A DNA stretch of 64,000 bases from Streptomyces sp. GESEQ-4 (GCF_017948455.1 NZ_JAFFSU010000025.1:1-64000), one strand, 5' to 3'. Shown: positions 1 through 8,200, numbered from the stretch's first letter. Program-made: numbers and translations. Notes: generated by a model from the sequence alone, not told the origin.

Positions 1-133
1 CGGGCTCGTCACCCCCGGCGGATAGCGGCCGGGTGCGCCGGCCGCCCCATGCGCCCGGAGGCTCCGTTCGGCCTCGCTGCGGCGGCACGGACCAGCCATC
101 ACCGTTTGTCATGTAGGCATCAGGCACAGCTTC

Positions 134-522
134 TCAGAGGGCCTTGACGAGGAACACGCAGGCGTCGGCCTGCTCCTGCCGTACACCGTCGGCGTCCAGG
201 CCACGCTCCCGTGCCAGCCGCTCGGCGGTGCGCACCAGCGTGGTTCCGATGCCCTGTGAGCGAAGCGGCTCGGGCCACACCAAGAGGCCGTTGATCTCCG
301 GGCATCCCGGCAGGGCGGCCCGCACCTCCGGCGACTCGCATCCGGTCCAGCGCACCTCCGCGTGGCCCACGGGCCTGCCGTCCAGCCACGGGATCAGATA
401 GGTGCTGCCGCCCCCGCCTCCTGCCGCGCGAACCGGGCCCCGTGGTGGCCGTCGACGCTGTTCGACGGCATGAAGCGCTCCAGCACTTCGACGTCCTCGG
501 CCCTGCAGGCGGCGATCTCCAT
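134..522 (-). pseudogene. GNAT acetyltransferase, frameshifted and truncated
   Basis: A GNAT-type N-acetyltransferase is split over two frames. The N-terminal part starts at the ATG at 522 and runs about 38 residues (MEIAACRAEDVEVLERF..., ending RFARQEAG). The reading then moves to another frame at a run of five G near 412-418 and continues as GGGSTYLIPWLDGRPVG. The acetyl-CoA loop is recognisable as RSQGIGT. After LARERG the family's last beta-strands are missing and the frame ends in an unrelated tail (FLVKAL), so the C-terminus is also lost. One extra G would restore the upstream join, so a sequencing error could explain the frameshift but not the short C-terminus. Substrate unknown. Confidence 0.6.
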
Positions 523-610
523 GCCCCGACCGTAGGACGCGCGCACGCGCACGGCCCTCGATTTTCTCCCGCCGGGCGAGCGGAGGTCGGTAGGGGCCCG
601 GACATGCGCT

Positions 611-651
611 CGGCCCCCGGTTTTCCCGCCGGTGCGGGACAACGGGGGCCG
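611..651 (-). terminator. Strong nested hairpin after guaB1
   Basis: CGGCCCCCG at 611-619 pairs perfectly with CGGGGGCCG at 643-651, and an inner CCCGC/GCGGG stem lies at 625-629/634-638. It sits 18 bp beyond the guaB1 stop codon. There is no U-tract, as is usual in Streptomyces. Confidence 0.7.
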
Positions 652-668
652 TGCGCAAGGGACTTGGC

Positions 669-2135
669 TCAGTTCCAGCTGGCGTGCAGCGGCTTGCCCT
701 CCGCGTAGCCCGCCGCGCTCTGGATGCCGAGGACGGCCTTCTCGGCGAACTCCTCCAGGGAGGCGGCGCCCGCGTAGGTGCAGGACGACCGCACACCCGC
801 GATGATCGAGTCGATCAGGTCCTCGACGCCCGGGCGGGCCGGGTCGAGGAACATGCGGGAGGTGGAGATGCCCTCCTCGAACAGCGCCTTGCGGGCCCGG
901 TCGTACGCCGATTCGTCGGACGTACGGTTGGCCACGGCCCGCGCGGACGCCATGCCGAACGACTCCTTGTAGAGACGGCCGTCGGCATCCTGCTGAAGGT
1001 CGCCCGGCGACTCGTACGTGCCCGCGAACCAGGACCCGACCATCACGTTGGACGCACCGGCGGCGAGCGCCATGGCGACATCGCGAGGGTGCCGGACACC
1101 GCCGTCGGCCCAGACGTGCTTGCCGTGCTTCTTCGCCTCCGCCGCGCACTCCAGGACCGCGGAGAACTGCGGCCGGCCGACCCCGGTCATCATGCGGGTG
1201 GTGCACATCGCACCCGGTCCGACACCGACCTTGACGATGTCGGCGCCGGCCTCGACGAGGTCCCTCACACCGTCCGCGGACACGACGTTGCCCGCGACGA
1301 TCGGGACCTGTGGGTCGAGGGCGCGGACCAGCCTGAGCGCGCTGATCATCGACTCCTGGTGGCCGTGCGCCGTGTCGATGACGAGCGTGTCGACGCCCGC
1401 GTCGAGCAGCTGCTTGGCCTTGCCCGCGACATCGCCGTTGATCCCGACGGCGGCGGCGATCCGCAGCCTGCCCTGCGCGTCGACGGCCGGCGTGTAGAGC
1501 GTGGCGCGCAGGGCGCCCTTGCGGGTGAGGATGCCGGCGAGCCGGCCGTCGCTGTCGACCGCGGGGGCGTACCGCCGGTTGTGGTGGTCGAGGGTGTTGA
1601 AGGCCTCGCGCGGGTCCATGTCGGCGTCGAGCAGCAGCAGGTCCCGGGACATGACGATCTCGAGCTGCGTGAAGCGGTCCACTCCGGACAGGTCCGCGTC
1701 GGTGACCACACCGACCGGCCGCTGCTCCTCGTCCACGACGACACCGGCGTTGTGCGCCCGCTTCTGCAGCAGGGCCAGCGCGTCGGCGACGGTCTGGTGC
1801 GGGGCCAGCACGATCGGGGTGTCGAGGACGAGATGGCGGCTCTTCACCCAGGAGACGACCTCGGTGACCACGTCGATCGGGATGTCCTGCGGGATGACCA
1901 CGAGGCCGCCGCGCCGGGCCATCGTCTCGGCCATCCGGCGCCCCGCGATCGCGGTCATGTTGGCGACGACCAGCGGGATCGTGGTGCCGGTGCCGTCCGG
2001 GGAGCTGAGGTCCACATCCTGCCGCGAACCGACCGCGCTGCGGTTCGGCACCATGAAAACGTCGTCGTACGTCAGGTCGTAGGGAACCGGAGCTGACTCC
2101 ACGGGCCGACCCGTACCGGGCTCAAGGAAACGCAT
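669..2135 (-). CDS. guaB1: GuaB1-family IMP dehydrogenase-like protein (probable GMP reductase)
   Basis: A 488-residue TIM-barrel protein of the IMPDH/GMPR superfamily. The catalytic-cysteine loop is visible as GPGAMCTTRMMTG, preceded by DTAHGH and AGNVV strands. A CBS pair is inserted around residues 95-215 (VVVDEEQRPVGVVTDADLSG). Mycobacterial GuaB1 has been shown to act as a GMP reductase (GMP to IMP, purine salvage), not as an IMP dehydrogenase, so that role is inferred here. The start at 2135 (MRFLEPGTG) is chosen by family similarity. An in-frame ATG 84 nt upstream lies inside a folded leader and would add 28 residues unlike the family. The gene is monocistronic and ends at a strong hairpin. 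Confidence 0.9.
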   Translation of the reverse strand: MRFLEPGTGRPVESAPVPYDLTYDDVFMVPNRSAVGSRQDVDLSSPDGTGTTIPLVVANMTAIAGRRMAETMARRGGLVVIPQDIPIDVVTEVVSWVKSRHLVLDTPIVLAPHQTVADALALLQKRAHNAGVVVDEEQRPVGVVTDADLSGVDRFTQLEIVMSRDLLLLDADMDPREAFNTLDHHNRRYAPAVDSDGRLAGILTRKGALRATLYTPAVDAQGRLRIAAAVGINGDVAGKAKQLLDAGVDTLVIDTAHGHQESMISALRLVRALDPQVPIVAGNVVSADGVRDLVEAGADIVKVGVGPGAMCTTRMMTGVGRPQFSAVLECAAEAKKHGKHVWADGGVRHPRDVAMALAAGASNVMVGSWFAGTYESPGDLQQDADGRLYKESFGMASARAVANRTSDESAYDRARKALFEEGISTSRMFLDPARPGVEDLIDSIIAGVRSSCTYAGAASLEEFAEKAVLGIQSAAGYAEGKPLHASWN

Positions 2136-2180
2136 AAGTCTCACATTTTCACGCGAAACGGCGCAGGTCACTCCCACAAG

Positions 2181-2258
2181 GACACAGCAAAACGCCCCCG
2201 CGTTCGTGTGATCCTCCATGAGGTACGGGGGCTCCGGTGTCAGGCAGTGGAACCTGCC
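2181..2258 (-). promoter_or_regulatory. Highly folded 5' leader of guaB1
   Basis: Read on the guaB1 strand, this stretch can fold into a GGCAG/CTGCC hairpin (2254-2258 with 2243-2247). A long interrupted stem follows: GACAC/GTGTC (2237-2241 with 2181-2185), then GCCCCCG/CGGGGGC (2226-2232 with 2194-2200), then an apical CCTC-ATG-GAGG hairpin (2213-2223). It ends about 45 nt before the guaB1 start. An in-frame ATG and its GAGG are buried in the apical loop. This looks like a cis-acting RNA element, but it does not match any riboswitch consensus I can recall; the function is inference. Confidence 0.45.
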
Positions 2259-2332
2259 TTACCCCGAGAGCTTACCCGAACGCGCAGACGACGCCTTGGT
2301 GCTGTTCGGACCGTTGACGACCCCCCAGCCCC

Positions 2333-2348
2333 ATGGCAACGTTTCCAT
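2333..2348. promoter_or_regulatory. LacI-type operator upstream of the GH76 gene
   Basis: ATGGCAACGTTTCCAT is a 16-bp palindrome with a single mismatch, with the CG centre typical of LacI/GalR operators. It lies 34 bp upstream of the GH76 start codon and is one of five related sites in the mannan locus. Confidence 0.7.
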
Positions 2349-2367
2349 CACCCAGCCCCGGCATCGA

Positions 2368-2383
2368 ATGGAGACGTTTCCAT
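2368..2383. promoter_or_regulatory. LacI-type operator overlapping the GH76 RBS and start codon
   Basis: ATGGAGACGTTTCCAT is the second near-perfect copy (one mismatch). Its last two bases are the first two of the GH76 ATG (2382), and its GGAG (2370-2373) is the only plausible Shine-Dalgarno sequence, eight bases before the start. Operator, RBS and start codon therefore share the same bases. Confidence 0.7.
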
Positions 2384-3581
2384 GCGCAGGTATCCCTCCC
2401 GCCGGACGCTGGTCGGCTCCGGCCTGACGGCCGTGGCCGCGATGGCGGCCGGACCCACCGCGAGCGCGGCCGCCGCCGACGGCGACAAGGCGGCGGGCGA
2501 CGCCGAGCACCGGTCCCGTGCGCTGTCCCGCGCCAGAGCCGCCTATGCCGCTCTGGAGAGACACTTCGACACGAAGGACGGCTCCGGACTGGTGCGTGAG
2601 CAGTATCCGGCGGCCTCGGGCGACCACCCGTACTCCTACGAATGGCCCTTCTCCCAGGTGCACATCGCCGCCTTGGACCTCGCGGCGGTGGACCCGGCGT
2701 ACGAGTCGGAACTGACCGTCCGCGCGAAGGCCCAGGAGCACTACTGGAACGCCGGCGGAGGCACGACCGGGCTGCCCGGATACGACTCCTACCCCCGCGC
2801 CCCGTACGGCTCGGGCGGCGACTTCTTCTACGACGACAACGAATGGGTCGGCCTGGCGAAGATCCAGCGCCACCTGCAGACCGGTGACACCGCCGCGCTG
2901 ACCCGCGCGAAGGAGATCTTCGCGCTCGTCAGGTCCGGCTGGGACACCGACACCTCCCACGCCGCACCCGGCGGCGTCTTCTGGACCCAGGCGACCTGGA
3001 GCCACGACCGCAACACCGTCTCCAACATGCCGGGCGCCCAGCTCGCCCTGCGCCTCCACCTGATCACCGGGGAGCGGGGCTACCTGGACTGGGCGCGGCG
3101 GTTCTACGACTGGACGAACACGCATCTCCAGAGCCCCGGCGGGCTGTACTGGGACCACCTCGACCTCAAGGGCACGATCGAGAAGACGGTCTGGTCGTAC
3201 AACCAGGGCGTACCGATCGGCGTCAACGTCCTGCTCCACCGGGCGACCCGCGACCGCGTCTACCTGCGCCGGGCCGAGCGGATCGCCGAAGCCGCGTACG
3301 CCTACTACGTCACGCAGGGACGGCTGTTCAGTCAGCCGGTGTTCTTCAATTCGATCTTCTTCAAGAACCTGCTGCTCCTGGAGTCGGTGTCCGGGGACGG
3401 CAGATACCACCGCGCGATGGCCGACTACGCCGACCAGGTGTGGTCCACAATGCGCGATCCCGCGACCGGGCTGGTGCACTTCAACTCGTCCGGCGGCACC
3501 GAGGCGATCCAGCAGGCGGCCTTCGCGCAGCTGTACGCGGTGCTCGCGTGGCCCCGCGCCCTCTGGCCGACGCTCTACTGA
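2382..3581 (+). CDS. Secreted GH76 endo-alpha-1,6-mannanase
   Basis: A 399-residue glycoside hydrolase of family GH76, which cleaves internal alpha-1,6-mannosidic bonds in mannan backbones. The N-terminus carries a twin-arginine signal (SRRTLVGSG) with a hydrophobic stretch and an ASA cleavage region near residue 30, so the enzyme is probably exported folded by Tat. The adjacent catalytic aspartates are visible as YDDNEW (Asp151/Asp152), and the aromatic, WSYNQG-rich repeats of the (alpha/alpha)6 barrel follow. The start at 2382 is preferred because the Tat motif begins there. The gene converges on the LacI repressor gene, overlaps its 3' end by 7 bp, and is flanked by LacI-type operators. 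Confidence 0.9.
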   Translation: MRRYPSRRTLVGSGLTAVAAMAAGPTASAAAADGDKAAGDAEHRSRALSRARAAYAALERHFDTKDGSGLVREQYPAASGDHPYSYEWPFSQVHIAALDLAAVDPAYESELTVRAKAQEHYWNAGGGTTGLPGYDSYPRAPYGSGGDFFYDDNEWVGLAKIQRHLQTGDTAALTRAKEIFALVRSGWDTDTSHAAPGGVFWTQATWSHDRNTVSNMPGAQLALRLHLITGERGYLDWARRFYDWTNTHLQSPGGLYWDHLDLKGTIEKTVWSYNQGVPIGVNVLLHRATRDRVYLRRAERIAEAAYAYYVTQGRLFSQPVFFNSIFFKNLLLLESVSGDGRYHRAMADYADQVWSTMRDPATGLVHFNSSGGTEAIQQAAFAQLYAVLAWPRALWPTLY

Positions 3582-4648
3582 GACTGAGACTGAGACTGAG
3601 ACTGCGACCGGGACCGGGGCGGGGGGCCCAACTCCCCCGTGCCGCGGGCGATGAGCCGTACCGGCAGCACGGTCCTGCGGTAGGGGGTACCCACGCCGTT
3701 GATGCGGTCGATGAGCAGATGGGCGGCGTGGCGGCCGAGTTCCTCGGTGTCGGAGGTCACCACGGTGACCGGGGTCGGGAGCATGTCGGCGAGCTTGAAG
3801 TCGTCGAACCCGACCACCGCGACGGGCGCCCGCAGTCGCTGGCTCGCCCGCAGGACACCCTCGGTGAGGAAGCCCGTGGTCGAGAAGATCGCCGTCGGCG
3901 GTCGCTCCGACGTCAGCAGGGCGTGGGTGGCGGCGGAGGCGTCGTCCGTGGTGCCGCGCCGCAGGGTGACGACCAGGTCTTCGTCGACGGGGATGCCGCT
4001 GCGCCGCAGAGCCTTGCGGTAGCCGCGCAGTCGGCGCCCGGTCGTGTAGTACGAGGGCGCGACAAGGATCGCGATCCGGCGGTGGCCGTGGTCGATGAGG
4101 TGCTGGGTCGCCGCCGCTCCCCCGCCTTCGTTGTCGACCACGACGACGTCGGCCTCGGCGCCGGTGGCGGGCCGGTCGACGAAGACGATGGGCACCTGGT
4201 CGTGCGCGTTGACCTCGTCGAGAAAGGCGTGGTCGCCCTGGTCCGGCACGATGATGAGCCCGGCGACCCGCCGTCCGATGAGCTCGCCCACCGCGCGGCG
4301 CTCGACCTCCGGATCCTCGTCGGCGGTGCTGAGCAGCACCGCGTACCCGGCCCGGTTCGCCACGTCGACGGCCGCCTTGGCCAGGGACGCGTAGAACGGG
4401 TTGGTCAGGTCACCGAGCAGCAGTCCGACGGTCATGGAGGTCTGGCCGGGGCGGAGCGACCGCGCGATCTCGTTGCGCTGGTACCCGATGGCGTTGATGG
4501 CCGCGTTGACCCGCTCGGCCGTCTCCTCACGGACCGTTCCGATGCCGTTGACGACGCGCGACACGGTGACGACGGCGACTCCGGCCCGCTCCGCGACATC
4601 GCGCATCGTCGGCCGGGTGTTCTGGCGCTGCGTGGAACGACTGCTCAC
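3575..4648 (-). CDS. LacI-family repressor of the mannan locus
   Basis: A 357-residue LacI/GalR regulator. The N-terminal helix-turn-helix and hinge read TMRDVAERAGVAVVTVSRVV, followed by the hinge-helix motif RSLRPGQ. The periplasmic-binding-protein-like sensor domain (about residues 70-340) contains GLLLGDLTNPFY and VVGFDDFKLADMLPTPVT. It presumably binds the ATGGNAACGTTTCCAT palindromes at GH76, at its own promoter and at the transporter/GH125 divergence, and releases them on a mannose oligosaccharide. That ligand is inference from the neighbours. The C-terminus is unusual: RSRSQSQSQSQSQ, encoded by the ACTGAG hexanucleotide repeat shared with the end of the GH76 gene. Confidence 0.9.
   Translation of the reverse strand: MSSRSTQRQNTRPTMRDVAERAGVAVVTVSRVVNGIGTVREETAERVNAAINAIGYQRNEIARSLRPGQTSMTVGLLLGDLTNPFYASLAKAAVDVANRAGYAVLLSTADEDPEVERRAVGELIGRRVAGLIIVPDQGDHAFLDEVNAHDQVPIVFVDRPATGAEADVVVVDNEGGGAAATQHLIDHGHRRIAILVAPSYYTTGRRLRGYRKALRRSGIPVDEDLVVTLRRGTTDDASAATHALLTSERPPTAIFSTTGFLTEGVLRASQRLRAPVAVVGFDDFKLADMLPTPVTVVTSDTEELGRHAAHLLIDRINGVGTPYRRTVLPVRLIARGTGELGPPPRSRSQSQSQSQSQ
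3577..3606. repeat. ACTGAG hexanucleotide tandem repeat
   Basis: Four perfect ACTGAG units followed by a variant ACTGCG. The tract holds the GH76 stop codon (3579-3581) and, on the other strand, the stop codon and Ser-Gln tail of the repressor. Since the unit is six bases, gain or loss of units would lengthen or shorten the repressor tail without a frameshift. Confidence 0.85.
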
Positions 4649-4697
4649 GTGGGGCGGAGACCAACTTTCATCGCCGGGGCGGCCGGGGAACGGCCCT

Positions 4698-4713
4698 CAG
4701 GATACGTTTCCGG
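4698..4713. promoter_or_regulatory. LacI-type operator upstream of the repressor gene
   Basis: The core GGATACGTTTCC (4700-4711) differs at one base from the perfect palindrome GGAAACGTTTCC. It lies 50 bp upstream of the repressor start codon, consistent with autoregulation. Confidence 0.6.
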
Positions 4714-4771
4714 GCCCGGGCGCATGCCCCGGTCAGCAGGGACGACCGGGGCTTTGCGTCCGCACGGGCAG

Positions 4772-4979
4772 GGCGCTAGTGCCCCAACAGGCAACGTTCG
4801 CCCCGTCGCGACGCCCGGCACGCTCCCCCAGCCTTCGGCCGGGGGGACCCCCACTCGCCGCACCGGCCGAAAGCCCAAGTACATCCGGTCCATCGACGGG
4901 GCCTTCCGGCCGGCACGCCGAGAGCACGCACCGGACGCCGCTCCTTGACGGGCAAACGTTGCCTGCCGGGGCGCTAGCC
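4772..4979. repeat. 208-bp inverted-repeat (MITE-like) element
   Basis: The left end (GGCGCTAG, then GCCCC and CAGGCAACGTTCGCC, 4772-4803) is the imperfect inverted copy of the right end (GGCAAACGTTGCC through GGCGCTAGCC, 4951-4979). Similarity continues inward for about 50 bp (CGACGCCCGG against GCGGCGTCCGG). The interior holds a second hairpin (CCCCCAGCC...GGGGGGACCCCC) and no credible reading frame. The right end provides the TAG stop of the sugar-binding protein gene. I read it as a small non-autonomous repeat; a very long hairpin terminator is the alternative. It fills most of the 325-bp gap between repressor and transporter genes. Confidence 0.5.
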
Positions 4980-6272
4980 GTTGTTCTTGATCACATCATT
5001 GATCTTGTCGGTCATGGTCTGCAGTTCGGACAGCGGCTTCTTGCCCTGGACGATGTCCGGCCAGTACGCCGTGATCACGTCGCCGGCCTGGCTGGCCCAC
5101 GGTGTGGTGAAGCGCACGCCCATGGTCAACGGGGCCTCCAGGTCTGTCTTGACGGTGGACGCCACGGTCGTCAGCCCGGCCTTGTCCAGGGCGTCGAAGT
5201 AGGCGTCCTGGGCGCCGGTGTAGGCGGGCACGGCCACGGGCGAGTCCGGGAGCACCTTGGTCCACACGGTGGAGTTGAGGTACGAGAGGACCTTGAAGGT
5301 GGCGTCCGCGTTCTTGGTGTACGACGGGGTGCAGATGCCCACCGCGTCGTAGAGGGTGGCCGCCTTGTCGACCTGGGGCAGGGGCGCGAAGCCGTACTTG
5401 ATCTTCGGCTTGTCGGTGAGGAACCCGGCGCCCAGCCACTGACCGCTCCACAGCATCGGGATCTCTCCCGAGGCGAAAAGGGACTGCTGGCTGGAGGTGT
5501 CGTAGCCGGGAGGCGCCACGGCACCGCTCTTGATACCCGCGGCGAGTTTGCCGACGCCCTCGGTGAAGGTCGCGTCGGCGGTCACCTTCGTGGGCTGGTG
5601 GACGCTGTCGGTGAAGGGCGCGCCACCGGCGGACATGGAGTAGAGGCTGAGGCTGAAGGGCGCGTCCAGAGCCGTCATCGCGTCGGCGACCAGGCCGTAC
5701 TTGGCACCCTGCTTGTGCAGCTTGTCGGCGGCCGCGTACATGTCGTCCCAGGTCCAGCCGGCGGCCGGCAGGGGTACCCCGGCTGCCTTGAACGCGTCGA
5801 TGTCGTACCAGATGCCGTAGGTGTTCATCAGGGAGGGGACTCCGCCGATCTTTCCGTCGGCGGTCTTCCAGTTCTTCATCGCGGTGGGGTCGAAGCTGCC
5901 GGCCGTGAAGTCACCGGAGCCGGACAGCTTGGACGACCAGTCGGTGAGCAGACCCTGGCCGGTGTACTGCAGTTCGGTGTCGTTGCCGCACCAGAACAGA
6001 TCGGGCAGCTTCTGGGCCTGGGTGAGGGAGGCGAGCTTGTCCCCGTAGTTGCCGTTGGGGGTGTCGATGCGCTTGACCGTGATGTCGGGGTCCTTGAAGC
6101 CGGCCAGGGCTTTGTCGATGAGCTTGTTGGTCGCGTTCGACTCCCAGGTCATCACGGTGACCGTGGTCTTCCCCCCGGACTCGCTTCCCGAGGAGCCGCC
6201 GCAGGCGGACGTGGCCAGCAGTCCGCCCGCCACCAGCAGGGTTCCGGCGATGTGCGCTGTTCGTTTCAACAT
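4974..6272 (-). CDS. ABC sugar transporter, solute-binding lipoprotein
   Basis: A 432-residue family-1 extracellular solute-binding protein. The signal sequence ends in a lipobox-like LLATSAC with the lipidated Cys at residue 24, followed by a Gly/Ser linker, so it is tethered outside the membrane. The fold is recognisable from VTVMTWES at the N-terminus, the LMNTYGIWYD hinge region and ML-SGQWL. The ligand is presumably mannose oligosaccharides from the adjacent GH76 enzyme. It lies 43 bp upstream of, and in the same direction as, the two permease genes but after them in transcription order, so it is the last gene of the operon. Its stop codon lies inside the inverted-repeat element. Confidence 0.88.
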   Translation of the reverse strand: MLKRTAHIAGTLLVAGGLLATSACGGSSGSESGGKTTVTVMTWESNATNKLIDKALAGFKDPDITVKRIDTPNGNYGDKLASLTQAQKLPDLFWCGNDTELQYTGQGLLTDWSSKLSGSGDFTAGSFDPTAMKNWKTADGKIGGVPSLMNTYGIWYDIDAFKAAGVPLPAAGWTWDDMYAAADKLHKQGAKYGLVADAMTALDAPFSLSLYSMSAGGAPFTDSVHQPTKVTADATFTEGVGKLAAGIKSGAVAPPGYDTSSQQSLFASGEIPMLWSGQWLGAGFLTDKPKIKYGFAPLPQVDKAATLYDAVGICTPSYTKNADATFKVLSYLNSTVWTKVLPDSPVAVPAYTGAQDAYFDALDKAGLTTVASTVKTDLEAPLTMGVRFTTPWASQAGDVITAYWPDIVQGKKPLSELQTMTDKINDVIKNNG

Positions 6273-6315
6273 GGCCTCCGGGTACGTGGTTCGGGTCGGC
6301 CGACCTCGGTGGGGG

Positions 6316-7242
6316 TCAGCGCTGGTTGACGGTGCCCAGTGCGCTCAGGCCTTGGATGAAGTAGCGCTGGGCCACGAAGAACACGGCCAGTGGGGGGAGC
6401 ATGTAGAGCAGGTTCGCGGCCATGTAGAGGTTCCAGTCGGGGGTCTGGCCGGCGAACTGGCCGACGAAGGAGGCCATACCGACGCTCAGCGGCCACTTCT
6501 CGGACGAGTACAGGTAGATGAGCGGGTTCAGGTAGTCGTTCCACGAGAACTGGAAGGCCAGGATGGCCATGGTGATCCAGGCCGGCCGGGTGATGGGCAG
6601 CATGACGCTGAAGAAGATCCGGATGTGCCCCGCGCCGTCGACCTTGGCGGCCTCGTCGATGGAGTGGGGCACGGACAGGAAGTACTGGCGAGCGAGGAAG
6701 ATGAACAGCGGATTGCCGCCGAGGAAGGCCGGCACGATCAGCGGCAGCCAGGTGTCGTACCAGCCGATGTCCTTGAAGAGCTGGAACAGCGGGATGATGC
6801 CCACCACCGGGGGCAGCATCATGCTGCCGACGAAGGCGTAGAACCAGAGCCTGCGGCCCGGGAAGCGGAGCCGGGCCAGGGCGTATCCCGCCATCATCGA
6901 GGTCATGACGCCACCGAGCACCGACAAGCCGGTGATGACAAGGGAGTTGAGCAGCAGGCGGGGGAAGTGGATCGCCTTCGGTCCCTCGATGAAGTTCTCG
7001 AAGTGGAACTCGTCGGGCAGCAGCCGGGGCGGGACCTGGAAGACCGCCGACTGGCCCTTCAACGCGATGGTGAGCATCCACAGGATGGGCAGGACCATCA
7101 CCGACGAGATCAGCAGCGCGACGGCGTACCAGGCCGCGGTCCGTACGGTCTTCCGGGGCGGCCGGGGCGCGTCGGCGGCGGGGGTCGGTCGCGGGGACGG
7201 CGCCGGCTCCGACGCCGTCGCGACATCAGGAGTCGTGGTCAC
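6316..7242 (-). CDS. ABC sugar transporter permease (MalG/CUT1 type)
   Basis: A 308-residue inner-membrane permease with about six transmembrane segments, the first near residues 38-58 after a Pro-rich cytosolic N-terminus. The ATPase-coupling EAA loop reads EAAKVDGAGHIRIFF. This is the MalG-like partner of the adjacent MalF-like gene, whose end it overlaps by 17 bp, implying translational coupling. It starts with GTG at 7242. No ATPase gene is present in the locus. In Streptomyces, CUT1 importers commonly share the MsiK ATPase encoded elsewhere, which is the likely energiser here. Confidence 0.9.
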   Translation of the reverse strand: MTTTPDVATASEPAPSPRPTPAADAPRPPRKTVRTAAWYAVALLISSVMVLPILWMLTIALKGQSAVFQVPPRLLPDEFHFENFIEGPKAIHFPRLLLNSLVITGLSVLGGVMTSMMAGYALARLRFPGRRLWFYAFVGSMMLPPVVGIIPLFQLFKDIGWYDTWLPLIVPAFLGGNPLFIFLARQYFLSVPHSIDEAAKVDGAGHIRIFFSVMLPITRPAWITMAILAFQFSWNDYLNPLIYLYSSEKWPLSVGMASFVGQFAGQTPDWNLYMAANLLYMLPPLAVFFVAQRYFIQGLSALGTVNQR

Positions 7243-8200
7243 TGTAGGTCCAAATCGACGAGAAGCGGGCGGTGGCGGCGATCACGACGACGATGGCCAG
7301 GAAGAGCACCCAGACCTGGGCGGAGGCGTAGCCGAAGTCGGCGACCCGGCCGAGCGTGGGGAAGCCGTTGTTGTAGATCGACAGCATCAGGACCCTGGTG
7401 CTGAAGCCGGGCCCGCCGAGGCCGTCCGGCGAGAGGATCTTCGGCTGGTTGAAGGTCTGCAGGGCTGTCACCATCTGCAGCACGACCTGCAGCACCATGA
7501 TCGGGCTGATCAGCGGCAGGGTGATCCGGAAGAACACGGTCCAGGGCCCGGCGCCGTCGAGGCGGGCCGCCTCATAGAGCTCGGTGGGCACCGCCTGGAG
7601 CGCGGCAAGGAAGATGATCATCGTGGAGCCGACACTCCAGAGCATGACGATCACGATCGACGGGATCGCCGAGCCCGTACCGGACAGCCACTCGCTGGTC
7701 GGGAGATGAAGCCACGTCAGCACCTGGTTGGCCAGGCCGACCTGCGGATTGAAGACGAACTTCCACAGCGTGATCGTGGCGACCACCGGCAGCACCACCG
7801 GAAGGTAGACCAGGGTGCGCAGGAGGCGGACGCCCCGGATACGCCGGTTGCAGAACACCGCCAGCGCCAGCCCGATGGCCAGGGACAGCGGCACGTACAG
7901 GACGACCAGCAGCAGGGTGGCCCGCACCGACGGCCAGAACGACGGGTCCGTGGTGAACATCCGGCGGAAGTTGTCGAGGCCGACGAAGGTCGGGGCGGTC
8001 AGGCCGTTGTACCGCGTCAGCGCGAAGTAGGCCGACCGGATCAGCGGGTAGACGACGAAGACCGTGAAGCCGATGAGAGCCGGCGCCATGAACGCGTAGG
8101 CGGCCCGGGTGTCCGACCCGAGTTTCCCTCGCCGGCGCCACGGGCTGCGCGGTGACGGACGCGGGGGTGGGTGCGGCTGCCGGTCCGGGATGGCTGTCAC
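7226..8200 (-). CDS. ABC sugar transporter permease (MalF/CUT1 type)
   Basis: A 324-residue permease, first gene of the leftward transporter operon. A Pro/Arg-rich cytosolic N-terminus is followed by six or so membrane spans, and the EAA loop reads EAARLDGAGPWTVFF. It pairs with the downstream MalG-like permease and the lipoprotein to import a mannan-derived sugar. The promoter region faces the GH125 gene and holds two LacI-type operators (8291 and 8358), so repression of import and intracellular hydrolysis is probably joint. Confidence 0.9.
   Translation of the reverse strand: MTAIPDRQPHPPPRPSPRSPWRRRGKLGSDTRAAYAFMAPALIGFTVFVVYPLIRSAYFALTRYNGLTAPTFVGLDNFRRMFTTDPSFWPSVRATLLLVVLYVPLSLAIGLALAVFCNRRIRGVRLLRTLVYLPVVLPVVATITLWKFVFNPQVGLANQVLTWLHLPTSEWLSGTGSAIPSIVIVMLWSVGSTMIIFLAALQAVPTELYEAARLDGAGPWTVFFRITLPLISPIMVLQVVLQMVTALQTFNQPKILSPDGLGGPGFSTRVLMLSIYNNGFPTLGRVADFGYASAQVWVLFLAIVVVIAATARFSSIWTYSDHDS

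Noticed and set aside
2136..2260. Known riboswitch (cobalamin, glycine, ydaO, guanidine) before guaB1
   Set aside because: None of the conserved cores of those classes is present; kept only as an unassigned structured leader.
4787..4963. GGCAACGTTCGCC and GGCAAACGTTGCC as further LacI operators
   Set aside because: They are parts of the inverted-repeat ends and fit the ATGG...CCAT consensus poorly; listed under the repeat element instead.
6316..8200. Missing ABC ATPase as evidence of a broken transporter
   Set aside because: CUT1 sugar importers of Streptomyces usually lack a dedicated ATPase gene and use the shared MsiK protein.
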